Source of the DNA: Saccharopolyspora thermophila
GTDB lineage: Bacteria; Actinomycetota; Actinomycetes; Mycobacteriales; Pseudonocardiaceae
Length of the DNA stretch: 64,000 bases
Reading direction: 5' to 3'
Assembly: GCF_014646075.1 (NCBI RefSeq)
Contig: NZ_BMMT01000005.1
Coordinates: 62,001-126,000 of the forward strand
Shown: piece by piece, positions 9,401 to 17,840 of the stretch
How positions within the stretch are numbered: the first letter of the stretch is position 1
Layout of the letters: each line of letters begins with the position of its first letter
Translations under genes and position numbers: made by a program
The notes under the pieces: model-generated
The model's database searches: none
The model's input: the letters and a program-made list of their open reading frames with translations, nothing else
Told to the model about the DNA's origin: nothing

Positions 9401-9715
9401 CGGACCGTGTCGCAGCGCCGCGTCCAGGAGTTGGCCGCGCAGTTCCTCCTTCGCCCCGGCGGCCGCCCGGGCGGACACCGCCTCAGTCGCCCAGCCCAGC
9501 ACGGCCCGCGCGACGATCGCGCCGGCCAGCACGACGAGGTGGCTGGTGATCCCGGCGGGGTCGACGCCGCGCACGACCACGGCGGCCAGCGCGTTGCCGA
9601 GCGCCCATGCCTGCACGATCAGCGCGACCGCGTTGCCGACCGAGAGCAGCCCGGCGACCACCAGCGCCCGGCGGGCCGAGGCCGAAAGCCGCGGCAGCGC
9701 TCCCAGCGGGCTCAT
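6413..9715 (-). CDS. cydDC: Fused CydD-CydC thiol-reductant ABC exporter
   Basis: At 1100 residues this joins two ABC exporter halves that are separate in E. coli. Half one (about 1-545) has a six-span membrane domain and an ATPase with Walker A GPSGSGKST, signature LSTGERQRIA and Walker B ELLLLDEPTAHLD. Half two (about 546-1100) starts with another membrane domain and has GPSGGGKST, LSGGEAQRLA and LVLLDEPTAHLD. CydDC exports glutathione/cysteine-type thiols (here presumably other low-molecular thiols) and is needed to assemble cytochrome bd. The fused form is common in actinobacteria. It lies 75 bp after cydB; the gap holds a diverged dispersed repeat. Confidence 0.93.
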   Translation of the reverse strand: MSPLGALPRLSASARRALVVAGLLSVGNAVALIVQAWALGNALAAVVVRGVDPAGITSHLVVLAGAIVARAVLGWATEAVSARAAAGAKEELRGQLLDAALRHGPEWIQRRGPAELTALATRGLDALDAYFTRYLPALVTAAVVPPLVGAWILVSDWVSALVVVITVPLIPLFAWLVGKYTEQRTSRAADAVQRLSGQLLELIRALPVLTAFGRARAQGEVVRRVSDSHRRTTLVTLRIAFLSALVLELLSSLSVAMVAVGIGLRLVSGDLDLATGLLVLILAPECYLPLRAAGAAHHASEDGVEAVRRVDEVVADAPPTDPRSRRAEPSATSGDGLAVEGLRVARRGGFAPDGLSFHARPGEVVRLEGFDGIGPSGSGKSTTMAVLLGFAAPDGGTITWGGVDIAEFAPDQWRRRVAWVPQRPAFTGGTVADELAVATADQPDLTAHVDDVLAEAAASHLRDRRIDDLSTGERQRIAVARALLRLRGDAELLLLDEPTAHLDAATAHRVNAAIHRAAEAGAAVVLASHRPDAAAPEPQAGLAAAPAAAPDLPAARGRLRDLSTPRTLLGVGLGALSLLSGLALTATSAWLIARASQQPPILTLSVAVVGVRTFALSRAVLRYVERLVTHDAAFRLAGRLRRQLWNALVALGPVRAAGLRRDEGVARLVDDVDTVRDLEPRVVLPPLVAAVVVVAAVVLQWLVLPQAGAVLAVALLVACVASPLAAVVAERRATAAVAEGRRHVAARVLGLLDAAAELLAFGAHVQRRAELAAEDARLAKRARRAAFGAGAATAVSTLLVGVAVLGGAWFGAAAVAEGRLAPDLAPLLGLVPLAAAEAVALLPPAAQQWRSLRAAQDRLAPLLAAGREPGDPGADGSGVPRAELAGAPEPEDGSGIELVGVDVRWPGAGEAALRGVDLRVPAGAHVAVVGPSGGGKSTLLALLLGFLRAERGTVRVPGKIAWCPQEPQLVSTTVRENLRLAAPGADDQELVAALDLAGLPGWQDRLDTVVGSGGAALSGGEAQRLALARALLVKDADLVLLDEPTAHLDVPTAELLLERLRRALRGRTVVHVTHRWSETEHADLVVHVGNGAVRTPATAL

Positions 9716-9752
9716 CGTCCACTCCAGGGCGCGCTGCGCTGGTGGGGTGTTG

Positions 9753-9783
9753 GGATTCCGGGTTTGGCTGGCATTGGGGGTCC
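9753..9783. repeat. Possible diverged dispersed-repeat copy in cydB-cydDC gap
   Basis: TTCCGGGTTTGGCTGGCATT followed by GGGGGTCC resembles unit 4 of the 43843-43993 array, with G-rich right arm. Similarity is partial and the site is co-directional rather than convergent, so it may be chance. Confidence 0.25.
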
Positions 9784-9790
9784 GTTGGCG

Positions 9791-10801
9791 TTACGACGGG
9801 ACGTGGACCGGGGGGATGTGGTGGGTGCCGATGCGCTTGCGGAACACCCAGTACGCCCACGCCTGGTAGACCACCACCGCCGGGGTGCCGAACGCCGCCA
9901 CCCACGTCAGCACCGTCAGCGTGTACGGGCTGGACGCGGTCTCGGCGATCGGCAGCGACCACGCCGGGTCCAATGTCGAGGGAATGACGTTCGGCCACAG
10001 CGCGCCGAACAGCGTCACCACCACCCCGGCCAGCGCGATGCCCTGCAGCGCGAACGCCTGCCCCTCACGGCCGCCGAGCAGCCGGACCAGCCCGGCCAGG
10101 GCCGCGACCAGCGCGATCACCAACGGCACCCACGTCCACGTCGAGCCCTCCCGCACCTGCGCGATCAGCACCAGCGCGACCACCGGCAGCAGCAGCGGCA
10201 CGCCGGCGCGCAGCGCGAACCGCCGCGCCCGCTCGCGGATCTCGCCCTCGGTCTTGAGCGCCACGAACACCGCACCGTGCAGCAGCGAGAAACCGCAGAC
10301 CGCGAGGGCACCCACCACGCTCGGCAGCGTGAAGATGGTCCACCAGCCGCCGACCCGGTCACCGTTGGCGTCCAACGGCAACCCGAACACGTTCGCCGAC
10401 AGCACGAGCCCGACCACCAGCGGCGAGATCCAGGACGCCAGCACGATCACGGCGTCCCAGGTGCGGCGCCACCGCACGGTGTCGACCTTGCCGCGGTACT
10501 CGAACGCCACACCGCGCCCGATCAGCGCCACCAGCAACAGCAGCAGCAACAGGTATGCGGTGCTGAACAGCGAGGCGTACCAGCCGGGGAACGCCGCGAA
10601 GGTGGCGCCGCCCGCGACGATCAACCACACCTCGTTGCCGTCCCATACCGGACCGATGGTGTTGATCAGCACCCGCCGCTCGGTCTCGTTCCGGCCCAGG
10701 ATCGGCAGCAGCATCCCGACGCCGAAGTCGAAGCCCTCCAGGAACAGGTAGCCCAGCCACAGCAGGGCGATCACGCAGAACCAGAAGGTGGGCAGATCCA
10801 T
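9791..10801 (-). CDS. cydB: Cytochrome bd ubiquinol/menaquinol oxidase subunit II
   Basis: The start DLPTFWFCVIALLWLGYLFL and the following EGFDFGVGML and VWDGNEVWLI motifs are hallmarks of CydB, the subunit that pairs with CydA in the high-affinity cytochrome bd terminal oxidase. Eight or nine membrane spans are visible over 336 residues, the usual length. In actinobacteria the electron donor is menaquinol. The ATG is 17 bp after the cydA stop codon, so the two are co-transcribed. Confidence 0.96.
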   Translation of the reverse strand: MDLPTFWFCVIALLWLGYLFLEGFDFGVGMLLPILGRNETERRVLINTIGPVWDGNEVWLIVAGGATFAAFPGWYASLFSTAYLLLLLLLVALIGRGVAFEYRGKVDTVRWRRTWDAVIVLASWISPLVVGLVLSANVFGLPLDANGDRVGGWWTIFTLPSVVGALAVCGFSLLHGAVFVALKTEGEIRERARRFALRAGVPLLLPVVALVLIAQVREGSTWTWVPLVIALVAALAGLVRLLGGREGQAFALQGIALAGVVVTLFGALWPNVIPSTLDPAWSLPIAETASSPYTLTVLTWVAAFGTPAVVVYQAWAYWVFRKRIGTHHIPPVHVPS

Positions 10802-10818
10802 CGTTGCCTTCCAAACCG

Positions 10819-12327
10819 TCAGTACGCGAAGGACAGGGCTTCCTCGTTCTTCTCACCCTCGGGTGGCTCCGATGGCAGCACCCCGGCAAACCCGCCGCGC
10901 ACGTAGCGGACGATGAGGAAGATCTCGACGACCGCGAGCACCCCGTACAGCACGGTCAGGGTGATCACCGAGGTCAGCAGCTCACCGGGAGTCACCCCGG
11001 CGGACACCGCGGACGCGGTGTACATCCACACCCCGTCCACCCCGGACGGGTCGGGGTTGGGCACCACGACGAACGGCTGACGGCCCATCTCGGTGAACAC
11101 CCAGCCGGCGATGTTGCCCAGGAACGGCAGCGCGATGCTCAGCACCGCCAGCGGCGCCCAGAAGCGCCCGGCCGGGAACCTTCCCCGGCGGGTCAGCCAC
11201 AGCACGAGAACGGCACCGAGCGCGGCGAGAGCACCGAAGCCGATCATGAACCGGAAACCCCAGTAGGTGACCGGCAGGTTCGGCACGTAGTCGATCGGCT
11301 GCCCGGCGTACGGGCCCAGCCGGGGGTCGTCCGGGTAATGCGTGCCGTACCTGGCCTGGTACTCGGGCACCAGCGCCTGCACGCCCTTGACCTCACTGGT
11401 GAGGTCGCCGTTGGCCAGGTACGACAGGACGTAGGGCACGGTGAAGCTCTTGACGTCCTCGCAGTTGGGCTGGCGGACGTCGCCGATCGCGAAGATCGAG
11501 AAGCTGGCCGGTGCCTCGCTGTGGCACAACGCCTCGGCGGAGGCCATCTTCATCGGCTGCTGCTGGAACATCAGCTTGCCCTGGACGTCGCCCGAGATGG
11601 CCAGCCCGGCGAAAGCCACCACCGCGACCCAGGCGCCCAGCCGCAGGGACGCGTGCCAGGCGCGGCGGTCCTCGTCGTCGGGGCTGGAGTCGCGGTGGTG
11701 CCGGGCGATCTGCCAGGCGGCGATGCCGATCAGGAACGACCCGGCGACGGCGAAGCAGCCGAAGACGGTGTGTGGGAGCGCGGCCAGCACCGTGTTGTTG
11801 GTCAGCAGCGCCGAGATCGAGGTCAGGCGGGGTCGGCCATCGATGAGCTCGATGCCCACCGGGTGCTGCATCCAGGAGTTGGCGGCCAGGATGAAGTACG
11901 CCGACAGCACGGTGGCCAGCGAGAACGCCCATGCGCACGCCAGGTGCACGCCCTTGGACAACCGGTCCCACCCGAAGATCCACAGGCCGAGGAAGGTCGA
12001 CTCGACGAAGAAGGCCATCAGCCCTTCCATGGCCAGCGGGGCGCCGAACACGTCGCCGACGAACCGGGAGTAGGCGCTCCAGGCCATGCCGAACTGGAAC
12101 TCCTGGACGATCCCGGTGACCACGCCCATGGCGAAGTTGATCAGCAGCAGCTTGCCCCAGAACTTGGTCATCTTGAGGTAGCGCCGTTTGCCGGTGCGGT
12201 ACCACGCGGTCTGCATTCCGGCGACCAGCACCGCCAGCCCGATGGTCAGCGGAACCATCAGGAAGTGGTAGACGGTGGTGATCCCGAACTGCCAGCGAGC
12301 GATGTCGAGCAGGTCCACGAGATCCAC
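10819..12327 (-). CDS. cydA: Cytochrome bd menaquinol oxidase subunit I
   Basis: It carries the haems and quinol site of cytochrome bd, an oxidase that works at low oxygen and conserves less energy. Visible signatures are RWQFGITTVYHFLMVPL (haem His21), GLMAFFVESTFLGLW (channel Glu residues), SWMQHPVG (haem b558 His region) and GWVFTEMGRQP (the conserved GWxxxExGRQP). The 502-residue length implies the short periplasmic Q-loop found outside enterobacteria. GTG start. A 20-bp perfect dyad lies 70 bp upstream and may be the binding site for the DevR-like regulator. First gene of the cyd operon. Confidence 0.96.
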   Translation of the reverse strand: MDLVDLLDIARWQFGITTVYHFLMVPLTIGLAVLVAGMQTAWYRTGKRRYLKMTKFWGKLLLINFAMGVVTGIVQEFQFGMAWSAYSRFVGDVFGAPLAMEGLMAFFVESTFLGLWIFGWDRLSKGVHLACAWAFSLATVLSAYFILAANSWMQHPVGIELIDGRPRLTSISALLTNNTVLAALPHTVFGCFAVAGSFLIGIAAWQIARHHRDSSPDDEDRRAWHASLRLGAWVAVVAFAGLAISGDVQGKLMFQQQPMKMASAEALCHSEAPASFSIFAIGDVRQPNCEDVKSFTVPYVLSYLANGDLTSEVKGVQALVPEYQARYGTHYPDDPRLGPYAGQPIDYVPNLPVTYWGFRFMIGFGALAALGAVLVLWLTRRGRFPAGRFWAPLAVLSIALPFLGNIAGWVFTEMGRQPFVVVPNPDPSGVDGVWMYTASAVSAGVTPGELLTSVITLTVLYGVLAVVEIFLIVRYVRGGFAGVLPSEPPEGEKNEEALSFAY

Positions 12328-12397
12328 TGTGCCCGACGTGGCTGCGCTGCGCGTAGGGGCAACCGCCCCGCGTTCCCCGGCCGAGGGTCCCGGTCCG

Positions 12398-12417
12398 GAC
12401 AGGACCTAGGTCCTGTC
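12398..12417. promoter_or_regulatory. Perfect 20-bp palindrome upstream of cydA, DosR-box-like operator
   Basis: GACAGGACCTAGGTCCTGTC is its own reverse complement. It is centred 80 bp from the cydA start. The published DosR consensus TTSGGGACTWWAGTCCCSAA shares spacing, symmetry and the GGAC(4N)GTCC core; I count 12 of 20 positions matching. A DevR-like regulator gene at the other end of this gene group makes it the obvious candidate ligand, likely as an activator site given the distance. Confidence 0.6.
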
Positions 12418-12502
12418 GACGCTGGGTGACAATCTCGGCGGGTCTGTTCCTTCTTACCAGCCGTTCGGGCGCGGCGGAAGATGTCAGCAGAAGGAATCGC
12501 GG

Positions 12503-13189
12503 TCAGCGCAGGGCTTCGGCGACCGCCTCGGCCGTTTCCAGGACGAGCGGTCCGATCTCGTCCGCGGTCAGCGGTTGCAGCGCCACCACCCCGACGCTGG
12601 CGCGCAGGCCCGGCACGCCCCGCACCGGCGCGGCCACCGTGAAGGCCCCGGGCTGCAGGTCCCCGCTGCTGGTGATCCAGCGCGGCCCGCCCGGCGGCAG
12701 GTCCACCGCGCGACCGGCCGCGCCGCGCTGAACCGGGTGCCGACTGCCGACCCGGTACGACACGTGGTAGCTGGTCCAGGACGGTTCCACGACCGCCACC
12801 GCCTGCGCCTCGCTGCCGTCGGCCACCGTCAGGTGGACCGTGGCCCCGACCTTCTCCGCCAACGCCCGCAGCGCGGGTGTCGACGCCACGCGCAGCTGCG
12901 GCAGTACGCGCCCGGCCAGCCACAGCACGCCGAGCCCGAGCCGCACCCTCGAGCCCTCGCGGCGCACCAGACCCCGGCTCTGCAGCGGCCCGAGCAGCCG
13001 GTACACGGCCGCGCGGCTGACCCCGATGGTCGCCGCCAGGTCGCTGATCGTGGGCGCCTCGCTCTCCGCGTCGGCAACGGCCTGCAGCAGGCTGAGCCCG
13101 CGGTCGAGCGTCAGCGAGCTCTCCTTCGGGTTCGCATCGCGTGGCAGGCCCAGCGGCGCCCGGATCGGCTCGGGGGTCGGTTGGACCAT
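12503..13189 (-). CDS. IclR-family transcriptional regulator
   Basis: The N-terminal winged helix-turn-helix (about residues 27-85, with TISDLAATIGVSRAAVYRLL) is followed by an IclR effector-binding domain (about 100-225). IclR proteins sense small carboxylates and often govern aromatic catabolism. The ATG at 13189 has GGAGG at 13197-13201 inside the end of the fumarylacetoacetase gene, so the two are one operon; regulation of tyrosine/homogentisate breakdown is the natural inference. The N-terminal 25 residues ahead of the DNA-binding domain are unstructured-looking. Confidence 0.88.
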   Translation of the reverse strand: MVQPTPEPIRAPLGLPRDANPKESSLTLDRGLSLLQAVADAESEAPTISDLAATIGVSRAAVYRLLGPLQSRGLVRREGSRVRLGLGVLWLAGRVLPQLRVASTPALRALAEKVGATVHLTVADGSEAQAVAVVEPSWTSYHVSYRVGSRHPVQRGAAGRAVDLPPGGPRWITSSGDLQPGAFTVAAPVRGVPGLRASVGVVALQPLTADEIGPLVLETAEAVAEALR

Positions 13190-13193
13190 CGCG

Positions 13194-14395
<1,202 letters not shown>

Positions 14396-14399
<4 letters not shown>

Positions 14400-15271
14400 A
14401 GCAACCCCAGCCCTTCCAGCTCGGCGATCGGGTCCTTCAGCGAGCACGAGCCGTAGGAGGCGAACACGTCCCGCACCGCGTTGGCGGCGTCGTCGGACAG
14501 CGACCGCGCCTCCTCGGCCAGCGCCGCGCCGTCGGTGCTGCGCAGCGCCTCCCGCACGTCCTTGCCGGACAGCGAGCGCGCGGTGGCGACGAGGAGGTTG
14601 AGGAACCCGTGGTGGGTGAAGCCGGTCTCCGGATCCGTGCTGCGCACCGCGGTGTGCAGGCCGGTGGTGGCCTTGAACGGCACATCCAGCGTGGCCGCGA
14701 CGGCGAGGAAGTCGGTGACCACGTCGATGGAGGGCACCGACTCGGCGGTCTGGCCGCCGGTGCGCAGCTTCGGCCAGCAGCCGTGCTCGGCGACCCGGCG
14801 GATGCCGTCCAGCCAGCCGTCGCCGCCGCGCCGCGGTTCCACCACTCGGATGATGTCCTCGGGGACGAACTCGGAGACACGCTCGAGCCAGATGTCGTCG
14901 ACGTCCGACGGCGCGGGCATCTCGACCATGCGCAGCGCGAGCAGCTCCTGGCGGCCCTCGATGATCGACAGCGCCTTGGGCACGCCGCCCAGCCCGGTGT
15001 CGCACACCAGCGAGAGCGGCACCGGCTCCGGCGGCTTCACCTTGGCGAGCTCGGTGATCAGCTCGGCCAGCCGGGACGCCCGGCACAGCATCGGGCCCAG
15101 CACGCCCGCGTACTCGCCGCTGCGCGCGTCGAGGTGGTCGGCCACGGCCTGGGGCACCGACGCGGTGCCCGGCGGGAACAGCGCGGCGTCGTCAACCAGT
15201 CGGGCGAACAGGGGCGGAATGCCGCGCGGACCGGGCGCGCGAAGCTCAACAGCGCTTGACACGGCAGACAC
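14396..15271 (-). CDS. Conserved protein of unknown function coupled to fumarylacetoacetase
   Basis: I do not recognise a named family. The 291-residue protein is soluble, with alternating hydrophobic strands and helices of TIM-barrel character: RMVEMPAP, IIRVVEPRRGGDGW, WPKLRTGGQTAESVPS, VPFKATTGLH and HHGFLNLLVATA are the most conserved-looking segments. FKATTGLH and KLRTGG could place a lysine at strand ends as in aldolases, but this is only a shape argument. The stop overlaps the fahA GTG start, so tight coupling to tyrosine catabolism is expected. Starts at GTG 15271 or 15262 are possible; neither has a clear ribosome-binding site. Confidence 0.75.
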
Positions 15272-15558
15272 GCTAATGCCGTGCCGCCCAGTGAACAAAG
15301 GTGCCCGATAACCGGACGTGTGGCGAGTTCATGGGGGCCTCCTCACCGCGTTTGGACATCATCATCCACCTGCCGCGACACGGCACGGCACACCCCCTGC
15401 CGGCGCCGCTTTCGGCTGACCACCCGCGACCGCGTTGGAGCTGGTAATAAGAGGAGGTGCGAACCGGGCGCCGGAGCCTGGCGCGGATCACCCGTCCGGG
15501 GGGCTTTGCCGGGTCGGGACGGACGACGTGCGGTGAACAACTTCCCCGCACCCGCCGT
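15272..15558. other. Divergent intergenic region without a recognised gene
   Basis: About 290 bp separate the divergent unknown gene (14396-15271) and the DUF2470 gene. Apart from the iron box at its right end I see GA/CT-rich tracts and no convincing coding bias, hairpin or RNA gene. It must hold the promoter of the catabolic operon. Confidence 0.5.
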
Positions 15559-15577
15559 TTAAGTTAGGCTTGCCTAA
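15559..15577 (+). promoter_or_regulatory. IdeR/DtxR iron box
   Basis: TTAAGTTAGGCTTGCCTAA matches the DtxR/IdeR consensus TTAGGTTAGSCTAACCTAA at 16 of 19 positions. It ends 14 bases before the GTG of the DUF2470 gene, just ahead of its GGAGG. Iron-bound IdeR would repress here. The mycobacterial counterpart (Rv3839, as I recall) is IdeR-repressed. Confidence 0.85.
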
Positions 15578-15591
15578 GTTGGAGGTGAGCA

Positions 15592-16371
15592 GTGGGCGAC
15601 ACGACCAGGCACCGACCCGCGACGCCGAGCCCCGCGGAGCGCGCCAGGAGCATCGCCAAGCGCGGCGGCCGGGCCGCGCTCCTGCCGTCCGGCGAGGCTT
15701 CGACGCGCATCGCACCGCTCCTGCACCACGTGCACCCGGACGGCACCGCCACGGTCCTGCTGGCCGACGAACACCCGCTGATCTCCGCCGCCTGGCAGGC
15801 ACCGCGCGGCGAGATCACCGCGGTGCTCGAACTGGCCGACCCCACGCCGGTGCGGATGCGCGAACCGGTGCGGGGCCTGCTGTGGCTGACCGGCTGGGTC
15901 CGGCTCCTTGACGGCGCGGAGGCCCGCGCCGAGGTGCTGTCCGTAGCCGAGCAGCGCCCGGACCCGAGGCTGCTCGACGCCGGACACGGGGCGAGCGTGC
16001 TGCACCTGGAGTCGGTGTCGCTGGTGCTGGCCGACGCCGAAAGCACCAGTTCGGTCGACCCCGCGGAGTTCCGGGCCGCCGACCCGGACCCGTTCTGCCT
16101 GCAGGAGGACACCTGGCTGCGCCACCTCGAGCTGTCGCACCGCGACGTGGTGGGCCTGCTGGCCCGGCACCTGCCGGAGTCATTGCGCGGCGGGCACATC
16201 CGCCCGCTCGGCCTGGACCGGTACGGGCTGCGGCTGCGGGTGGAGTCGGCCGACGGTGACCACGACGTCCGGCTGGCGTTCTCCCGCCCGGTCAGCACCA
16301 CCGAGCACCTGGGCGCGGAACTCCGTCGCCTGGTCGGCTGCCCGTTCCTGGCCCAGCAACGCACCGCCTGA
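15592..16371 (+). CDS. Iron-regulated DUF2470 (haem-utilisation-like) protein
   Basis: The 259-residue protein has an N-terminal split-barrel-like region similar to the PPOX/HugZ fold and a C-terminal DUF2470 domain (about 175-255, from LELSHRDVVGLLARHLP). This layout is found in HugZ-type haem-iron proteins, but the haem-binding C-terminal loop of HugZ is not evident. GTG start at 15592 with GGAGG at 15581-15585. The overlapping iron box and length equal to Rv3839 support a role in iron metabolism under iron limitation. Enzymatic haem breakdown is not shown by the sequence. Confidence 0.8.
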   Translation: MGDTTRHRPATPSPAERARSIAKRGGRAALLPSGEASTRIAPLLHHVHPDGTATVLLADEHPLISAAWQAPRGEITAVLELADPTPVRMREPVRGLLWLTGWVRLLDGAEARAEVLSVAEQRPDPRLLDAGHGASVLHLESVSLVLADAESTSSVDPAEFRAADPDPFCLQEDTWLRHLELSHRDVVGLLARHLPESLRGGHIRPLGLDRYGLRLRVESADGDHDVRLAFSRPVSTTEHLGAELRRLVGCPFLAQQRTA

Positions 16372-16386
16372 ACCTGATGAGGTGAC

Positions 16387-16417
16387 GGGAGTCCGCCGAA
16401 CGTGAATCCGGGCTCCC
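16387..16417. terminator. Bidirectional hairpin between convergent genes
   Basis: Arms GGGAGTCCG (16387-16395) and CGGGCTCCC (16409-16417) pair over nine positions with one G-T wobble around a 13-base loop. It lies between the convergent DUF2470 gene and the small unknown gene, so it probably ends both transcripts. Confidence 0.55.
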
Positions 16418-16435
16418 GGCCGGCAGCGGACTCGC

Positions 16436-16792
16436 TCAGTCGTCCGGCCATCCGGCGCCGAGCGGGGTCATGCGGTGGATGCGGCCGCGGTGGAAGCGCA
16501 GCGGCTCCGCACCCGCGCCCGTCAGCACCGCCTCCTCCACCCACGGTCGCCGGGTGATCATCCACAGGAACGAGTGCGCCGCGATCGACGCGCGCCCCGG
16601 GGTCGCGCCGTCCTCGAACCGCACCAGCAGCCCGCCGGGGTCGCTGTGGCGCAGCTCCACCAGGACGCCGTCGCGCACGCCCACCACGTCGGCCGGCCCG
16701 ACCGGGCCGTCCAGCACCTGGAAACCGCGCAGCGCCCGCAACGCGCGCACGGCGTGGTCGGGGCTCACCGCACCCCACACGAACACGTCCAC
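16436..16792 (-). CDS. Small protein of unknown function
   Basis: A soluble protein of about 118 residues from GTG 16792 (DVFVWGAVSPDHAVRALRAL); a longer frame reaches 16816. It has no membrane segment, Cys motif or recognised domain. Alternating hydrophobic strands (VVGVRDGVLVELRH, GLLVRFED, HSFLWMITRRPW) suggest a compact alpha/beta fold. Strong G/C third positions support real coding. It converges on the DUF2470 gene and is divergent from the CPBP protease gene. I cannot name a function. Confidence 0.6.
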   Translation of the reverse strand: MDVFVWGAVSPDHAVRALRALRGFQVLDGPVGPADVVGVRDGVLVELRHSDPGGLLVRFEDGATPGRASIAAHSFLWMITRRPWVEEAVLTGAGAEPLRFHRGRIHRMTPLGAGWPDD

Positions 16793-16901
16793 GCCCCACC
16801 TCCGCCGGGCCAACACCGATCCGACGCCGCGCCCGCGTCACCAGTTCCGCCGGCCGCTTTCCCGGTATTGCCACCAGATCCGGCGACCGAACCCCGCCGG
16901 G

Positions 16902-16914
16902 TACGGTTCGTCGC
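16902..16914 (+). promoter_or_regulatory. Leaderless -10 element of CPBP gene
   Basis: TACGGT at 16902-16907 stands seven bases before the GTG at 16915, with no ribosome-binding site between. This fits an actinobacterial leaderless promoter; no convincing -35 is visible. Confidence 0.45.
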
Positions 16915-17724
16915 GTGAGCACCCTCCGTGCCTGGTTGTCCCCGGCCCGCCCCGGTGAACCGGCGGCGATCACCGACCCCGGCGAGCGCCGGGCGATCCT
17001 GGTCGAGCTGCTGCTGGTGTTCACCGTGACGCTGGGGCTCTCCGGACTGCAGAGCCTGCTGTCGCTGCTGGACGCGCTGCTGCGGCCCGAGCCGCTGGCC
17101 GACCAGCACGTGGCGATCAACGCGCCGCAGGCCGAGCTGGGCCTGATCGACATGCTGCAGCAGCTGGCGAACGTGCTGCGCCTGTGCGCCTGGGGCGGCC
17201 TGGGCGCGTTCCTGCTGTGGCGCAGCGGCATCGCCCTGCGCCGGGTCGGCCTGGACCGCTCCCGACCGGGCCGGGACCTCGCCGCGGGCGCCGGTCTGGC
17301 CGCGCTGATCGGCATCCCCGGCCTGGCCCTCTACCTGACGGCGCACGCGATGGGGCTCAGCCTCACGGTGCAGCCGTCCACGCTCGACGCCGCCTGGTGG
17401 CGCGGGCCGGTGCTGACGCTGGCCGCGTTCGGCAACTCGTTCGCCGAGGAAGTGCTGGTCGTCGCGTATCTGCTGACCCGGCTGCGGCAGCTCGGCTGGT
17501 CAGAGAACCGGGCGTTGTGGGTGTCGGCGATGCTGCGCGGCAGCTACCACCTGTACCAGGGGTTCGGGGGGTTCGTCGGCAACGTGGTGATGGGCCTGGT
17601 CTACGGGCGGGCGTGGCAGCGGACCAACCGGCTGTGGCCGCTGATCGTCGGTCACGCGCTGATCGACGTCGTGGCGTTCGTCGGCTACGCCGCGCTGCGC
17701 GGCAGGGTGGGCTGGCTACCGTAG
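16915..17724 (+). CDS. CPBP-family intramembrane metalloprotease
   Basis: Seven or so hydrophobic segments run through 269 residues. The family motifs are present: FAEEVLVVAYLLTRL (the di-Glu motif), LRGSYHLYQGFGG (catalytic His) and LIVGHALIDV (second metal His). The usual Arg after EExxx is replaced, as in the actinobacterial branch of the family. These are Rce1/CAAX-protease-like membrane enzymes; bacterial substrates are mostly unknown, though some act in bacteriocin immunity or anti-sigma cleavage. It is a single gene between the small unknown gene and arginine deiminase. Confidence 0.88.
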   Translation: MSTLRAWLSPARPGEPAAITDPGERRAILVELLLVFTVTLGLSGLQSLLSLLDALLRPEPLADQHVAINAPQAELGLIDMLQQLANVLRLCAWGGLGAFLLWRSGIALRRVGLDRSRPGRDLAAGAGLAALIGIPGLALYLTAHAMGLSLTVQPSTLDAAWWRGPVLTLAAFGNSFAEEVLVVAYLLTRLRQLGWSENRALWVSAMLRGSYHLYQGFGGFVGNVVMGLVYGRAWQRTNRLWPLIVGHALIDVVAFVGYAALRGRVGWLP

Positions 17725-17826
17725 TGGCGTTTCCCGACACGCAATGATTCGATGGCATGCGCGCCCAATCGTTTAATGATCGATCGAAAGCTCCTCGGAT
17801 TACGGACGTTTTGATTCGGCCGGAGC

Positions 17827-17840
17827 TAGGCTGGGAGCTC
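17827..17840 (+). promoter_or_regulatory. Leaderless -10 element of arginine deiminase gene
   Basis: TAGGCT at 17827-17832 is eight bases before GTG 17841. The same hexamer and spacing occur before the aldo/keto reductase gene (56724-56729), supporting leaderless initiation. Confidence 0.5.

Noticed and set aside
6455-10906. A 1483-codon open frame on the plus strand opposite cydDC and cydB
   Set aside because: It is an antisense frame kept open by high GC; its product is His/Arg/Gln-rich without any domain, while the minus strand encodes clear CydDC and CydB.
12328-12502. Rex operator upstream of cydA
   Set aside because: Only a half-like GGTGACAA is seen; no TTGTGAA-4N-TTCACAA-type dyad, so redox control by Rex is not supported here.
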